Below are positions 8,416 to 18,935 of a stretch of 64,000 bases of DNA, piece after piece (the stretch's first letter is position 1; each line of letters begins with the position of its first letter). The DNA comes from Vibrio crassostreae 9ZC13 (GTDB taxonomy: Bacteria > Pseudomonadota > Gammaproteobacteria > Enterobacterales > Vibrionaceae). The stretch spans positions 344,012 through 408,011 of the forward strand of contig NZ_AJYZ02000041.1 of assembly GCF_000272045.2 (NCBI RefSeq). Direction: 5' to 3'. The notes beneath the pieces are model-generated. The model was not told where the DNA came from, made no database searches, and saw only the letters and a list, made by a program, of their open reading frames with translations. The position numbers and the translations under genes were made by a program.

Positions 8416-8643
8416 TGCATATCTCTTAATTTGGTAGCACCTAAGTGTGCATATTGGGGCTATTCTATCAGTGCAGCAATTTAGCGCAACATTACCATGT
8501 CCGTACAATACTGGAGGATACTGTTAACGTGATTAAATAATGTTCGGTTAACAGATGCAGAACCTGCTTGATATAGACACTATTTATAGGTGAAATTCGC
8601 CGATAGGGTTCAGTATAGCAGTCGCCATTTTTAGAATTTTTTC
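8416..8643. other. map-rpsB divergent intergenic region, upstream part
   Basis: This 228-bp stretch must hold the minus-strand map promoter and leader. I see no clear -35/-10 pair, no hairpin terminator and no small gene with a credible ribosome-binding site. Confidence 0.5.
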
Positions 8644-8673
8644 TAGCCATAGATAGACAAAATATGGTATAAA
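8644..8673 (+). promoter_or_regulatory. Predicted rpsB promoter with GC-rich discriminator
   Basis: TAGCCA at 8644-8649 (4 of 6) and TATAAA at 8668-8673 (5 of 6) are 18 bases apart and followed by GCGCGCC. A GC-rich discriminator of this kind is typical of ribosomal protein promoters under ppGpp/DksA control and resembles that of rpsB in E. coli. Confidence 0.6.
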
Positions 8674-8680
8674 GCGCGCC

Positions 8681-8871
8681 GGACATCAGGACTGTTTTCT
8701 CCAATTGGCGAAACAAGCTTTATGTCCACTAACTTATTTCTTTAAATCACACACATTCCGACACATGTTCCGGGGTGCCTCAACAACACAGATAACGGCT
8801 GAAAAGTGGTTAGTTGTTAGGGGTCGGATTCATGGGGGATGTGGAGGCCTAACCCCATAGAGGATTTTAAA
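8681..8871 (+). promoter_or_regulatory. rpsB 5' leader, probable S2 autoregulatory RNA
   Basis: The long leader starts just after the promoter. It can form an outer stem GGACAT (8681-8686) with ATGTCC (8722-8727) and, near the start codon, ATGGGG (8832-8837) with CCCCAT (8853-8858) around GATGTGGAGGCC. Gammaproteobacterial rpsB leaders are known to bind ribosomal protein S2 and repress rpsB-tsf translation; position, length and G-rich element fit that. The assignment to the known RNA family was made by eye. Confidence 0.6.
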
Positions 8872-9603
8872 ATGGCAACTGTATCAATGCGCGATATGCT
8901 TAAAGCTGGTGTTCACTTCGGTCACCAAACTCGTTACTGGAACCCAAAAATGAAGCCATTCATCTTTGGTGCTCGTAACAAAGTACATATCATCAACCTA
9001 GAAAAAACTGTACCAATGTTCAACGAAGCTCTAGCAGAAATCGCTAAAGTTGGTGAGAAGAAAGGTAAAGTTCTTTTCGTTGGTACTAAGCGCGCTGCAT
9101 CTGAAGCTGTTAAAGAAGCTGCTGTAAACAGCAACCAGTTCTACGTTAACAACCGCTGGTTAGGCGGTATGCTAACGAACTACAAAACTGTTCGTCAGTC
9201 TATCAAGCGTCTGAAAGAACTTGAAGCGCAAGCTCAAGACGGTACTTTCGACAAGCTAACTAAGAAAGAAGCTCTAATGCGTACTCGTGAAATGGAGAAG
9301 CTAGAGAAGTCTCTTGGTGGTATCAAGAACATGGGCGGCCTACCAGACGCTCTATTCGTAATCGATGCTGATCACGAACACATCGCAGTTAAAGAAGCAA
9401 ACAACCTAGGTATCCCAGTTTACGCTGTAGTTGATACTAACTCTAACCCAGACGGCGTTGACTTCGTTATCCCAGGTAACGACGATGCAATCCGTGCAGT
9501 ACAGCTTTACCTAAACGCTGCTGCAGACGCGGTTAAAGAAGGTCGTAACAAAGACGTTGCTGCTGTAGCTGCTGAAAAAGATGGTTTTGTAGAAGCTGAA
9601 TAA
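8872..9603 (+). CDS. rpsB: 30S ribosomal protein S2
   Basis: S2 is a late-assembling protein of the small ribosomal subunit, needed for S1 docking. The 243-residue protein has the family N-terminus ([20 protein letters not shown]) and conserved segments [20 protein letters not shown] and [16 protein letters not shown] 8872 is chosen because of GAGG about ten bases upstream and because longer frames would add the leader RNA as protein. Codon use is strongly biased, as expected for a highly expressed gene. tsf follows after 141 bp with a hairpin between. Confidence 0.98.
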   Translation: MATVSMRDMLKAGVHFGHQTRYWNPKMKPFIFGARNKVHIINLEKTVPMFNEALAEIAKVGEKKGKVLFVGTKRAASEAVKEAAVNSNQFYVNNRWLGGMLTNYKTVRQSIKRLKELEAQAQDGTFDKLTKKEALMRTREMEKLEKSLGGIKNMGGLPDALFVIDADHEHIAVKEANNLGIPVYAVVDTNSNPDGVDFVIPGNDDAIRAVQLYLNAAADAVKEGRNKDVAAVAAEKDGFVEAE

Positions 9604-9681
9604 TAGCGGCTCTGAATCACGCTTGGCTTAGCTAATATAGATTTTGAAATCTTTATTAAATGTAAGCTAAGTTATAGTTAG

Positions 9682-9712
9682 ATCGGGGGCCTCATTTTGG
9701 CCCCTGATTTTT
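9682..9712 (+). terminator. Attenuating terminator between rpsB and tsf
   Basis: A 10-bp stem, ATCGGGGGCC with GGCCCCTGAT, has a 7-base loop and a five-T tail. Since rpsB and tsf are normally co-transcribed, it probably acts as a partial terminator that lowers tsf relative to rpsB. Confidence 0.75.
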
Positions 9713-9744
9713 ACCTTATTTTCGAATCAACCGAGGAATAGAGA

Positions 9745-10590
9745 ATGGCAACTGTAACTGCTGCTCTAGTTAAAGAACTTCGCGAGCGCACTGGCGCTGG
9801 CATGATGGAATGTAAGAAAGCGCTTGTAGAAGCAAACGCTGACATCGAACTAGCAATTGAAAACATGCGTAAATCTGGCGCAGCGAAAGCAGCTAAGAAA
9901 GCTGGTAACGTTGCTGCTGAAGGCGCAATCATCATCAAAGAAGAGAACGGTGTAGCTGTTCTTCTTGAAGTTAACTGCCAAACTGACTTCGTAGCAAAAG
10001 ATGCTAGCTTCACTGCGTTTGCAGAAGAAGTTGCAGCTGCAGCAGTAGCTTCTAAAGCTTCTGTAGAAGAGCTACAAGCACAGTTCGAAGAAACTCGCGT
10101 TGCTCTAGTTGCTAAAATCGGCGAAAACATCAACATCCGTCGCGTAGCTTACGTTGAAGGTGCTGCACTAGCTTCTTACCGTCACGGTGAGAAAATCGGT
10201 GTTGTTGTAGCTGGTGAAGGCGAAGCTGAAACTCTTAAGCACGTTGCTATGCACGTTGCTGCTTCTCGTCCTGAGTTTGTTAACCCAGAAGACGTACCAG
10301 CAGACGTAGTTGCTAAAGAGAAAGAAGTTCAAGTTGAAATCGCTATGAACGAAGGCAAGCCTCAAGAGATCGCTGAGAAAATGGTTATCGGCCGTATGAA
10401 GAAATTCACGGGCGAAATCTCTCTAACTGGTCAAGCTTTCATCATGGAACCTAAGAAAACTGTTGGCGAAATCCTTAAAGAAAAAGGCGCTGCAGTATCT
10501 AACTTCGTACGTCTAGAAGTTGGTGAAGGTATCGAGAAAGCTGCTGAAATGAGCTTCGCTGACGAAGTTGCAGCGGTACAAAAAGGTTAA
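9745..10590 (+). CDS. tsf: Translation elongation factor Ts
   Basis: EF-Ts recycles EF-Tu by exchanging GDP for GTP. The 281-residue protein carries the N-terminal module [27 protein letters not shown] and the core TDFVAKD motif ([10 protein letters not shown]), whose Asp-Phe-Val contact EF-Tu in the family. Length matches E. coli EF-Ts (283). GAGGAATAGAGA precedes the ATG. It is the second gene of the rpsB-tsf unit, and a terminator follows. Ala/Glu/Lys-rich composition and optimal codons fit high expression. Confidence 0.98.
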   Translation: MATVTAALVKELRERTGAGMMECKKALVEANADIELAIENMRKSGAAKAAKKAGNVAAEGAIIIKEENGVAVLLEVNCQTDFVAKDASFTAFAEEVAAAAVASKASVEELQAQFEETRVALVAKIGENINIRRVAYVEGAALASYRHGEKIGVVVAGEGEAETLKHVAMHVAASRPEFVNPEDVPADVVAKEKEVQVEIAMNEGKPQEIAEKMVIGRMKKFTGEISLTGQAFIMEPKKTVGEILKEKGAAVSNFVRLEVGEGIEKAAEMSFADEVAAVQKG

Positions 10591-10610
10591 TCCTTAGCGT
10601 ATTGTTTGAA

Positions 10611-10641
10611 AAAAGACCGTGGCAAATGCTGCGGTCTTTTT
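10611..10641 (+). terminator. Terminator after tsf
   Basis: A 9-bp stem AAAAGACCG/CGGTCTTTT with a 12-base loop is followed by T; it separates rpsB-tsf from pyrH. Confidence 0.8.
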
Positions 10642-10751
10642 ATGAATAGTGAACTATTTTTGAAGGCAACGTTAGTGGTTATGAATGCAAACTGACTTAC
10701 TCAGTTTTTATCCATGACTGTTAATCATCAACTCTTTGGAAGGTAAACTCC

Positions 10752-11483
10752 ATGACTACGAACCCTAAACCAGTGTATCAACGTATTCTGTTAAAACTTA
10801 GCGGTGAAGCGCTACAAGGCGAAGAAGGTTTTGGTATTGACCCAACGATCCTTGATCGTATGGCTCAAGAAGTAAAAGAATTGGTTGAACTAGGCGTTCA
10901 AGTTGGTGTTGTTATCGGTGGCGGTAACTTGTTCCGTGGTGCTGGTCTTGCTGAAGCTGGCATGAACCGCGTTGTTGGTGACCACATGGGTATGCTTGCA
11001 ACAGTAATGAACGGCCTTGCTATGCGTGACGCGCTGCACCGTGCTTACGTAAACGCACGTGTAATGTCTGCAATTCCTCTAAAAGGCGTGTGTGACGATT
11101 ACAACTGGGCAGACGCAATCAGCCAACTACGTCAAGGTCGCGTTGTGATCTTCTCTGCTGGTACTGGTAACCCATTCTTCACTACTGACTCTGCTGCATG
11201 TCTACGTGGTATCGAAATCGAAGCTGACGTAGTTCTAAAAGCGACAAAAGTAGATGGTGTATTTACTGCTGACCCAGTAGCAAACCCAGACGCAGAGTTG
11301 TATGATACGTTGTCTTACAACACGGTTCTTGATAAAGAACTTAAAGTAATGGACTTGGCTGCATTTACGCTAGCACGTGATCACAAAATGCCAATCCGTG
11401 TATTTAACATGAATAAACCAGGCGCACTACGTCGCGTGGTTATGGGTGAAACTGAAGGTACATTAATCAGCGACGCTGACTAA
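10752..11483 (+). CDS. pyrH: Uridylate kinase
   Basis: PyrH phosphorylates UMP to UDP, the first kinase step toward UTP and CTP; bacterial enzymes are hexamers activated by GTP and inhibited by UTP. The 243-residue protein has the amino-acid-kinase fold signatures [19 protein letters not shown] and [12 protein letters not shown]. Length matches the family (E. coli 241). GGAAGG lies before the ATG. The order tsf-pyrH-frr is conserved in bacteria and frr starts 98 bp later. Confidence 0.98.
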   Translation: MTTNPKPVYQRILLKLSGEALQGEEGFGIDPTILDRMAQEVKELVELGVQVGVVIGGGNLFRGAGLAEAGMNRVVGDHMGMLATVMNGLAMRDALHRAYVNARVMSAIPLKGVCDDYNWADAISQLRQGRVVIFSAGTGNPFFTTDSAACLRGIEIEADVVLKATKVDGVFTADPVANPDAELYDTLSYNTVLDKELKVMDLAAFTLARDHKMPIRVFNMNKPGALRRVVMGETEGTLISDAD

Positions 11484-11581
11484 TTTTTCGGGCTTACTGA
11501 GGTGTTGTACCTTGGTAAGCTTATCCTTATCACTCCAAATAAAAAGCTTTCTTGAAGAAAGAACATAATCAAGGTGAAATT

Positions 11582-12139
11582 GTGATTAACGAAATCAAAA
11601 AAGACGCTCAAGAGCGCATGGTAAAAAGTGTTGATGCACTAAAAAACAGCCTGCAAAAGATTCGTACAGGCCGTGCGCACCCGAGCCTACTTTCTGGTCT
11701 TACTGTTGAGTACTACGGTGCTCCAACGCCTTTGACTCAAGTAGCTAACGTTATCGCTGAAGATGCACGTACACTAGCTATTACAGTGTTTGATAAAACA
11801 CTGACTCCTCTAGTTGAAAAAGCAATCCTGACATCTGACCTAGGCCTAAACCCTATGTCTGCTGGTACGGTTATCCGTGTTCCACTTCCACCGCTAACGG
11901 AAGAGCGTCGTAAAGACCTAGTTAAAATCGTTCGTGGCGAAGCTGAAGGTGGCCGTGTTGCTATCCGTAACATCCGTCGTGACGCGAATGGCGATCTAAA
12001 AGCACTTCTTAAAGATAAAGAAATCTCTGAAGATGAAGATCGTAAAGCACAAGACGAAATTCAAAAGCTAACTGACGCTGCGGTTAAGAACGTAGACGAA
12101 GTTCTAGCTGTTAAAGAAAAAGAGTTGATGGAAGTTTAA
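11582..12139 (+). CDS. frr: Ribosome recycling factor
   Basis: RRF works with EF-G to split ribosomes after termination. The 185-residue protein matches the family length and has [24 protein letters not shown] and the C-terminal [21 protein letters not shown]. The start is GTG at 11582, with AAGGTG five bases upstream; a TTG further up at 11552 would add ten residues absent from the family. A terminator follows. Confidence 0.97.
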   Translation: MINEIKKDAQERMVKSVDALKNSLQKIRTGRAHPSLLSGLTVEYYGAPTPLTQVANVIAEDARTLAITVFDKTLTPLVEKAILTSDLGLNPMSAGTVIRVPLPPLTEERRKDLVKIVRGEAEGGRVAIRNIRRDANGDLKALLKDKEISEDEDRKAQDEIQKLTDAAVKNVDEVLAVKEKELMEV

Positions 12140-12163
12140 TTTTCCATATTCTTTTCTTTCCGG

Positions 12164-12196
12164 AAAAACGCTGTACTCACGGTGCAGCGTTTTTTT
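12164..12196 (+). terminator. Terminator after frr
   Basis: A 13-bp stem starting AAAAACGCTG and ending CAGCGTTTTT (one G-T pair, TCACG loop) is followed by a T-run. It separates frr from the lipid genes. Confidence 0.85.
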
Positions 12197-12237
12197 ATGC
12201 TACTCTGTTCGACTATTAGAATTTGATTCACTCTTTT

Positions 12238-12990
12238 ATGCATAATTCTCAAGCGTTCACAGACTCTCTTCCTAAACACATTGCTATCATTATGGATGGT
12301 AATGGTCGCTGGGCAAAAGCTCAGGGCAAGCCTCGCGTCTTTGGCCATAAAAACGGTGTTCAAGCCGTTCGTAAAACTATCTCTTCTGCAGCCAGACTTG
12401 GCATTAAAGCCGTTACTCTTTTTGCATTTAGTAGCGAAAACTGGCGTCGTCCTGAAGAAGAAGTCGGTATCTTGATGGAACTGTTTATTTCAGTGCTGTC
12501 GAGTGAAGTTAAAAAGCTTCATAAAAATAATCTACAACTTCGTGTTATTGGTGATAAAAGTCGTTTCAATGATCGACTACAAAAGAAGATAGAAGAAGCG
12601 GAAGCTTTGACTAGCACCAATACGGGTATGGTTATTAATATTGCAGCTAACTACGGCGGTAAGTGGGATATTCAGCAAGCAATGACCTCTATTGCTCAAC
12701 AGGTAAAGTCTGGTGATATTAATGTAGATGACATTGATGAAGCTATGATTACACAGCACCTGACAATGGCAGATATTCCTGAAGTCGATCTACTTATCCG
12801 TACCAGTGGCGAATGCCGCATTAGTAATTTTATGCTTTGGCAGTTGGCTTACGCCGAAATGTATTTCACTGAACAATTCTGGCCAGACTTTAATGAAGAC
12901 AGCTTAGTAGAAGCTGTGACTTGGTTTGTTAACCGTGAGCGTCGTTTTGGATGCACCGGTGAGCAAATTAAAGCTCTGATGGACAGTTAA
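12238..12990 (+). CDS. uppS: Undecaprenyl diphosphate synthase
   Basis: UppS adds eight isoprene units in cis to farnesyl diphosphate, giving the C55 carrier for peptidoglycan and O-antigen. The protein has the family signature [15 protein letters not shown] with catalytic Asp, FAFSSENW, and the C-terminal [20 protein letters not shown] and FWPDF motifs. The start is uncertain: ATG 12238 gives 250 residues, TTG 12223 gives 255, and neither has a good ribosome-binding site. It heads the uppS-cdsA pair. Confidence 0.95.
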   Translation: MHNSQAFTDSLPKHIAIIMDGNGRWAKAQGKPRVFGHKNGVQAVRKTISSAARLGIKAVTLFAFSSENWRRPEEEVGILMELFISVLSSEVKKLHKNNLQLRVIGDKSRFNDRLQKKIEEAEALTSTNTGMVINIAANYGGKWDIQQAMTSIAQQVKSGDINVDDIDEAMITQHLTMADIPEVDLLIRTSGECRISNFMLWQLAYAEMYFTEQFWPDFNEDSLVEAVTWFVNRERRFGCTGEQIKALMDS

Positions 12991-13005
12991 TAAGGATTTT
13001 TTGGT

Positions 13006-13848
13006 TTGAAACAACGAATTATTACGGCGTTGATTTTAGCTCCCCTAGTTATTCTAGGTATTTTCGAGTTATCACTTCCTACATTTATTCTTTCACTAGC
13101 GGTAATCTCGCTATTGGGTTTTTGGGAGTGGACTCAGTTTGTTGAAAGCAAATCACGTTATGTAGCGTTGATTCCAACGGTTGTGGTAAGTGCTGCAAGT
13201 TTTGCTTTTATCCCTTTTGATGCATTTAGCCTTAATAACTTGTCTACTGCTCACTACGCCATTCTAACGATTGGCTCGATTTGGTGGGTAATCGCGAGTG
13301 GCATGGCGGTGACTTATCCTAAGTCTATGCCTGCATGGAAAGACTCTTCTCTTCTTCGTCACGCCTTTGGTGTGCTGACTCTGCTGCCATTCTTCTGGAG
13401 TGTGGTTATCCTGCGTGCTAACGGTATCGATGCTGATCCTTACCACGGTGCTAAACTGGTGATGTTTGTTTGCTTGCTTGTTTGGGCTGCAGATAGCGGC
13501 GCATACTTTTCAGGAAAGAGTTTTGGTAAGCGTAAAATGGCACCAGCGGTAAGCCCTAATAAGACGATTGAAGGTCTTATCGGTGGCATTATTACTGCGG
13601 TGATCGTGGCTTGGATCTTTGCTGACTTGTTTGACATCCAATTCACAAGCCCACTTCACATGATTGTTATTACCCTTGTAACCGTTGTTATTTCTGTTCT
13701 AGGTGACCTTGTTGAAAGCATGTTTAAGCGTGTTTCTGGGGTGAAAGACAGCAGTAATCTGATTCCTGGTCATGGTGGTATACTAGATAGAATAGATAGC
13801 TTAACGGCTGCATTCCCTGTCTTTGCTCTGCTTTATTTAGCATTCTAA
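13006..13848 (+). CDS. cdsA: Phosphatidate cytidylyltransferase
   Basis: CdsA makes CDP-diacylglycerol, the precursor of all phospholipids, in the inner membrane. The 280-residue protein has about seven to eight membrane segments and the family signature near residues 160-190 (WAADSGAYFSGKSFGKRK, then PNKTIEG) and the C-terminal DRIDSLTAAFP. It begins with TTG at 13006, preceded by AAGGA. It starts 15 bp after uppS, so the two are co-transcribed. A weak hairpin follows before dxr. Confidence 0.96.
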   Translation: MKQRIITALILAPLVILGIFELSLPTFILSLAVISLLGFWEWTQFVESKSRYVALIPTVVVSAASFAFIPFDAFSLNNLSTAHYAILTIGSIWWVIASGMAVTYPKSMPAWKDSSLLRHAFGVLTLLPFFWSVVILRANGIDADPYHGAKLVMFVCLLVWAADSGAYFSGKSFGKRKMAPAVSPNKTIEGLIGGIITAVIVAWIFADLFDIQFTSPLHMIVITLVTVVISVLGDLVESMFKRVSGVKDSSNLIPGHGGILDRIDSLTAAFPVFALLYLAF

Positions 13849-13852
13849 TAAA

Positions 13853-13875
13853 AAAGGGCAGTGATTCTGCCCTTT
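13853..13875 (+). terminator. Weak hairpin between cdsA and dxr
   Basis: A 9-bp stem AAAGGGCAG/CTGCCCTTT with a five-base loop has only a short T-tail. It may reduce rather than stop transcription into dxr. Confidence 0.55.
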
Positions 13876-13899
13876 ATTACATTTCTACGGTCATATGTG

Positions 13900-15108
13900 A
13901 TGCGAAATCTAACTATCCTTGGCGCTACCGGCTCAATTGGTGCAAGTACACTAAAAGTCGTTGAGCAAAACCCAGATCTCTATTCAGTGGTTGCACTGGC
14001 TGCAGGCTCGAATGTTGAAAAGATGCTGGCGTTAGTTGAAAAGTGGCAACCAAGCTATGTTGCTATGGCTTGCTCTGATGCAGCGTCTCAACTGACTGAA
14101 GTGTTGTCCGTGAGTTACCCTAACGTAAAAGTACTTTCAGGCACTGAAGGCATGTGTCAGGTTGCTTCTCTAGAGGAAGTGGACACGGTAATGGCCGCGA
14201 TTGTTGGTGCCGCTGGTTTACTTCCTACTATGTCTGCGGTTAAAGCGGGCAAGCGTATCTTGCTTGCAAACAAAGAAGCTTTGGTGATGTCTGGGCAGTT
14301 GTTTATCGACGCCGTGGAAAAATACGGTGCAGAGCTGCTTCCTGTCGATAGCGAGCATAATGCTATTTTCCAATGCCTTCCGCAGAACGTACAAACTAAC
14401 CTAGGCCGCTGTAACCTTGAAGAAAACGGCATTAACCATATTCTTCTGACTGGTTCTGGTGGTCCTTTCCGTTATACCGATGTGGCTGAACTCGAATCAG
14501 TGACTCCTGAACGCGCAATTGCACACCCTAACTGGTCTATGGGGCCTAAGATCTCTGTCGATTCTGCGACTATGATGAATAAAGGGCTAGAGTACATTGA
14601 AGCGAAATGGCTATTTAATGCTTCTCAGGAGCAGTTAAAGGTCATCATTCACCCGCAGTCTGTGATTCACTCGATGGTTCAGTACAAGGATGGCTCTGTG
14701 CTTGCTCAAATGGGCGAACCAGATATGGCAACGCCAATCGCTTTGACGATGTCTTACCCTAATCGTACCGAGGCGGGTGTTAAGCCTTTAGACTTTACTA
14801 AAGTGGGTGAGCTTACCTTCTTAGAACCAGATTTCAGTCGTTACCCGTGTTTGAGGTTAGCGATTGAAGCGTGCTACTTAGGTCAGCATGCGACAACAGC
14901 CATTAATGCAGCAAACGAGATCGCGGTCGATGCTTTCTTGAACAATCAGGTGAAGTTTACCGATATTGCTGTCATTAACGAACACGTTATGAGCAAAGTA
15001 TGTGAACAACATAACTCTGAGGGTTTAGATAGCTTGGAAAGCCTTCTCGAGCTCGATAATATGTCTCGTCAAATAGCCATTCAATTTATTAAAGAGCAGC
15101 TAGCATGA
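13900..15108 (+). CDS. dxr: 1-deoxy-D-xylulose 5-phosphate reductoisomerase
   Basis: Dxr (IspC) converts DXP to MEP with NADPH, the committed step of the non-mevalonate isoprenoid pathway and the target of fosmidomycin. The 402-residue protein begins [18 protein letters not shown], the NADPH-binding P-loop, and has [23 protein letters not shown] and the substrate loop [16 protein letters not shown]. The start at 13900 is fixed by family alignment; an upstream GTG at 13861 lies inside the preceding hairpin. Its stop overlaps the rseP start by four bases (ATGA), so translation is coupled. Confidence 0.97.
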   Translation: MRNLTILGATGSIGASTLKVVEQNPDLYSVVALAAGSNVEKMLALVEKWQPSYVAMACSDAASQLTEVLSVSYPNVKVLSGTEGMCQVASLEEVDTVMAAIVGAAGLLPTMSAVKAGKRILLANKEALVMSGQLFIDAVEKYGAELLPVDSEHNAIFQCLPQNVQTNLGRCNLEENGINHILLTGSGGPFRYTDVAELESVTPERAIAHPNWSMGPKISVDSATMMNKGLEYIEAKWLFNASQEQLKVIIHPQSVIHSMVQYKDGSVLAQMGEPDMATPIALTMSYPNRTEAGVKPLDFTKVGELTFLEPDFSRYPCLRLAIEACYLGQHATTAINAANEIAVDAFLNNQVKFTDIAVINEHVMSKVCEQHNSEGLDSLESLLELDNMSRQIAIQFIKEQLA

Positions 15109-16463
15109 GTGGAACTCTGTGGAACTTCGCATCTTTTATCGTAGCGCTTGGCATTCTGGTTGCTGTTCATGAGTTTGGACACTTCTGGGTCGCTCGTCGT
15201 TGTGGTGTGAAAGTTGAAAAATTCTCGATTGGTTTTGGTAAATCAATCTGGAGTAAAGTGGGCCGTGATGGTACTGAATACAGCTTGTCAGTGATTCCAC
15301 TGGGCGGCTACGTTAAGATGCTCGATGGTCGTGTTGACGATCTTTCTGAAGATCAACAGCAATACGCTTTCGACAAGAAGCCGCTTTGGAAACGAACGGC
15401 GATTGTGGGTGCAGGCCCTGCATTCAACTTTATCTTTGCGGTGTTCGCGTATTGGTTAGTATTTTTGATTGGCGTACCCGCGGTTAAGCCCGTGATTGGT
15501 GAAGTCACTCCACAATCTATTGCTGCACAAGCCGGAATTGAAACTGGAATGGAACTTAAATCTATTTCAGGAATCAAAACCGCAGATTGGGAATCAGTCA
15601 ATATGGGGTTGATATCGCACATTGGTGATCAATCCATGACAGTGACGGTTGCTTCTCAAGACGACATCGGCTTTGAGCAACAAATGACATTGGATATTTC
15701 AGACTGGTCGTTCAACCCAGAAACTGAATCTGCAATGACAACGCTGGGCTTTAGACCGTATTCTCCAGAGATATCGACAGTGCTCGCTCAAATCATTGAT
15801 GATGGCGCTGCATACGATGCAGGTCTTGAAGCTGGCGATAAAATTGTTGAGATTAATGGGCAGCCTATTGAACAGTGGCAGTCGGTTGTTGAGTTAATTC
15901 GTGCTAATCCAATGACATCATTGGACTTGGTCGTATTGCGAAATGGTGCCGAGCAGTCATTGGTTATGACACCAAAAAGTCGAGAGCTTTCTGATGGTTC
16001 GACAATCGGCTATGCAGGTATTGCTCCGGAAGTCGCAGAATGGCCAGAAGATTATCGCTTTGAGTTACAATTTGGTGTAATTGAGTCTGTAGGAAAAGCA
16101 TTTGATAAAACAGGTCAAATCATTGGATTGACACTGACAATGCTTAAGAAGCTCATCGTTGGTGATGTTGGCTTAAACAACTTGAGTGGCCCTATTTCAA
16201 TCGCTAAAGGTGCAGGTACAACCGCCGATTATGGTCTGGTTTACTTCTTGGGCTTTTTGGCTCTGATTAGTGTTAACTTAGGGATTATTAATTTGGTTCC
16301 GCTGCCTATGCTTGATGGCGGACATTTGCTGTTTTTCGCTATTGAGGCCGTTACTCGTAAACCGGTACCTGAGAAAGTTCAGGAAATGGGATACAGAGTG
16401 GGAGGGGCAATCCTCTTCTCATTGATGGCTCTGGCAATATTTAACGATTTTACTCGTCTGTGA
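15105..16463 (+). CDS. rseP: RIP metalloprotease RseP (site-2 protease)
   Basis: RseP cuts the anti-sigma factor RseA within the inner membrane after DegS, releasing sigma-E during envelope stress, and removes remnant signal peptides. The 452-residue protein has the zinc motif HEFGH at residues 22-26, two central PDZ domains ([11 protein letters not shown] and [14 protein letters not shown]), and the C-terminal LPMLDGGHL with the third zinc ligand. Four membrane segments are visible. It sits between dxr and bamA, the standard order, which links protein assembly in the envelope with its stress response. Confidence 0.97.
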   Translation: MSGTLWNFASFIVALGILVAVHEFGHFWVARRCGVKVEKFSIGFGKSIWSKVGRDGTEYSLSVIPLGGYVKMLDGRVDDLSEDQQQYAFDKKPLWKRTAIVGAGPAFNFIFAVFAYWLVFLIGVPAVKPVIGEVTPQSIAAQAGIETGMELKSISGIKTADWESVNMGLISHIGDQSMTVTVASQDDIGFEQQMTLDISDWSFNPETESAMTTLGFRPYSPEISTVLAQIIDDGAAYDAGLEAGDKIVEINGQPIEQWQSVVELIRANPMTSLDLVVLRNGAEQSLVMTPKSRELSDGSTIGYAGIAPEVAEWPEDYRFELQFGVIESVGKAFDKTGQIIGLTLTMLKKLIVGDVGLNNLSGPISIAKGAGTTADYGLVYFLGFLALISVNLGIINLVPLPMLDGGHLLFFAIEAVTRKPVPEKVQEMGYRVGGAILFSLMALAIFNDFTRL

Positions 16464-16511
16464 ATGGTTTCTCACAGGCATTGGTAGTAGCAAGGAATAA
16501 TTAGAATAAGT

Positions 16512-18917
16512 ATGGCGATTAAGCAAATTCTGTTCGCAAGTCTATTGGCCACTAGTGTGGCTGCGAACGGAGCACAAAACTTTGTAGTTCAAGATATCAA
16601 GATCGAAGGTTTACAGCGTGTTGCACTTGGTGCAGCTCTACTGAAAATGCCAGTACGTATTGGCGATGAAGTGGATGAAAGCGATGTGTCTGAGATCATT
16701 CGTGCATTGTATGCTTCGGGCAACTTTGAGGACGTTAAAGTCCTTCGTGATGAAGGTGTATTGATTGTTCAAGTTCAAGAACGACCGACCATCGCAAGCA
16801 TCTCATTCTCTGGTAATAAAGCGATTAAAGAAGAACAGCTTCAGCAGAACCTAGATGCGTCTGGTGTTCGTGAAGGTGAAGCCCTTGACCGTACTACGCT
16901 GAGTAACATTGAAAAAGGCCTTGAAGATTTTTACTACAGTGTTGGTAAGTACAACGCGACAGTAAAAGCGGTTGTGACACCTCTGCCACGTAACCGTTCT
17001 GACCTTAAGTTTGTGTTTACTGAGGGCGTATCCGCTAAGATTCAGCAAATCAACTTTATCGGTAATGAAGTCTTCTCTGACTCTGAACTGCTTAGTCGTT
17101 TCAATCTGAATGTTGATGTTGCATGGTGGAATTTCCTTGCGGATGAAAAATACCAAAAGCAAGTATTAGCCGGTGATATCGAAGCGCTGAAATCTTACTA
17201 CCTTGACCGTGGTTACCTTAAGTTTAAGGTTGACTCTACGCAGGTGGCGATCTCTCCAGACAAAAAAGGTGTTTACATCACGCTTGGCCTCGATGAAGGC
17301 GAAGCCTACACCGTTAAAGATGTCTCTTTCCGTGGTGAATTAATCGGTCGTGAGGCTGACTTCGAAGCGTTAGTGCCATTCGAAGACGGCGATACGTACA
17401 ACGGTTCTTCGGTAACGTCTTTGGAAGAGAACGTAAAACGAATTCTTGGTGAATCTGGCTACGCGTACCCACAAGTTCGCACGATTCCTGAATTTGACGA
17501 TGAGACCAAAGAAGTGTCGTTGGTTATCAATGTAGAAGCGGGCAGCCGTATCTATGTTCGTGATATTCGATTCACGGGTAACAACTCAACGAAAGACGAA
17601 GTACTGCGTCGTGAAATGCGTCAAATGGAAGGCAGCTGGCTTAACTCTAAGTCCATTGATACCGGTAAGAGCCGTCTTAACCGTTTAGGTTTCTTTGAAA
17701 CGGTTGATGTACAAACAGTGCGTGTTCCTGGCAGTGAAGACCAAGTTGATTTGGTTTACAACGTTAAGGAAGCGAACTCAGGCAGTATCAACTTTGGTGT
17801 CGGCTACGGTACTGAATCTGGTGTGAGTTTCCAAGTTGGCCTGCAACAAGACAACTTTGCGGGCTCTGGTAACCGTGTTGGCGTAAGTGCCATGATGAAC
17901 GATTACCAAAAAAACGTGAGCTTAGACTACCGTGACCCATACTGGAACCTGGATGGTGTGAGCTTAGGCGGTAAGATCTTCTACAACGAATTTGAAGCCT
18001 CTGAAGCGGGCATCGTCGACTATACCAACCAAAGTTATGGTACGAGCTTAACCTGGGGTTTCCCTATGGATGAGCTGAACCGCATTGAGTTCGGTGTTGG
18101 CTATACGCACAACAAGATCGGTAACGTACCGACTTATATCCAGGTTGAACAGTTTGCGAGAAGTATCGACCAATACGGTGATGAGCACATCTTAACTGAT
18201 GACTTCGATATCAATATCTCTTGGACGCGTAACAACTTGAACCGTGGTTTCTTCCCAACAGAGGGTAACCACCAACGTGCTTTCGCTAAAATGACGGTAC
18301 CAGGCTCTGATGCTCAGTACTTCAAAATGCAGTACGATGTAAAACATTACATCCCGCTGACCAAAAAGCATGAGTTCACACTATTGATGCGTGGCCGATT
18401 AGGCTATGGTAATGGTTATGGTCAAACAGATGGTAACGATAACTTGTTCCCATTCTACGAGAACTACTACGCAGGTGGTTTTACAACCCTACGTGGCTTT
18501 GGTTCTAACTCAGCTGGCCCGAAAGCCGTTTACGGAAGCAGCACAGGTAACAACCCAACCTATGATACCGCTACTGATGATTCAGTGGGTGGTAACGCGG
18601 TTGCCTTAGCAAGCTTAGAGTTAATTGTACCAACGCCGTTTGCTTCTGATGAAGCGCGCAGCCAGATTCGAACCAGTGTTTTCTTCGACATGGCAAGTGT
18701 ATGGGACACAGAGTTCGTAGACCGCGGCGCACCAAATAGTGGCAGCCAGTACTACTACGATTACTCTGACCCAACAAATTACCGTTCATCTTATGGTGCC
18801 GCTCTTCAATGGATGTCACCAATGGGCCCACTGGTTTTCTCTCTAGCGAAACCAATTAAAGTTTACGAAGGTGATGATGAAGAGTTCTTCACATTTACCA
18901 TTGGTAGAACTTTCTAA
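16512..18917 (+). CDS. bamA: Outer membrane protein assembly factor BamA
   Basis: BamA is the core of the BAM complex that folds beta-barrel proteins into the outer membrane; its partner lipoprotein BamC is at 55385. The 801-residue precursor has a signal peptide (about residues 1-20, cut after ANG-A), five POTRA domains to about residue 420, and a 16-strand barrel. The barrel has the loop-6 motif as LRGFG (VRGF in many homologues) and ends in Phe (TFTIGRTF), the beta-signal. It lies between rseP and skp. Confidence 0.97.
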   Translation: MAIKQILFASLLATSVAANGAQNFVVQDIKIEGLQRVALGAALLKMPVRIGDEVDESDVSEIIRALYASGNFEDVKVLRDEGVLIVQVQERPTIASISFSGNKAIKEEQLQQNLDASGVREGEALDRTTLSNIEKGLEDFYYSVGKYNATVKAVVTPLPRNRSDLKFVFTEGVSAKIQQINFIGNEVFSDSELLSRFNLNVDVAWWNFLADEKYQKQVLAGDIEALKSYYLDRGYLKFKVDSTQVAISPDKKGVYITLGLDEGEAYTVKDVSFRGELIGREADFEALVPFEDGDTYNGSSVTSLEENVKRILGESGYAYPQVRTIPEFDDETKEVSLVINVEAGSRIYVRDIRFTGNNSTKDEVLRREMRQMEGSWLNSKSIDTGKSRLNRLGFFETVDVQTVRVPGSEDQVDLVYNVKEANSGSINFGVGYGTESGVSFQVGLQQDNFAGSGNRVGVSAMMNDYQKNVSLDYRDPYWNLDGVSLGGKIFYNEFEASEAGIVDYTNQSYGTSLTWGFPMDELNRIEFGVGYTHNKIGNVPTYIQVEQFARSIDQYGDEHILTDDFDINISWTRNNLNRGFFPTEGNHQRAFAKMTVPGSDAQYFKMQYDVKHYIPLTKKHEFTLLMRGRLGYGNGYGQTDGNDNLFPFYENYYAGGFTTLRGFGSNSAGPKAVYGSSTGNNPTYDTATDDSVGGNAVALASLELIVPTPFASDEARSQIRTSVFFDMASVWDTEFVDRGAPNSGSQYYYDYSDPTNYRSSYGAALQWMSPMGPLVFSLAKPIKVYEGDDEEFFTFTIGRTF

Positions 18918-18935
18918 TATTTAAAGGACAATATT

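Noticed and set aside
9711..10136. 141-codon frame opposite tsf
   Set aside because: Antisense to a strongly biased housekeeping gene; Ala/Ser/Thr-rich translation is the usual mirror of GCN-rich codons.
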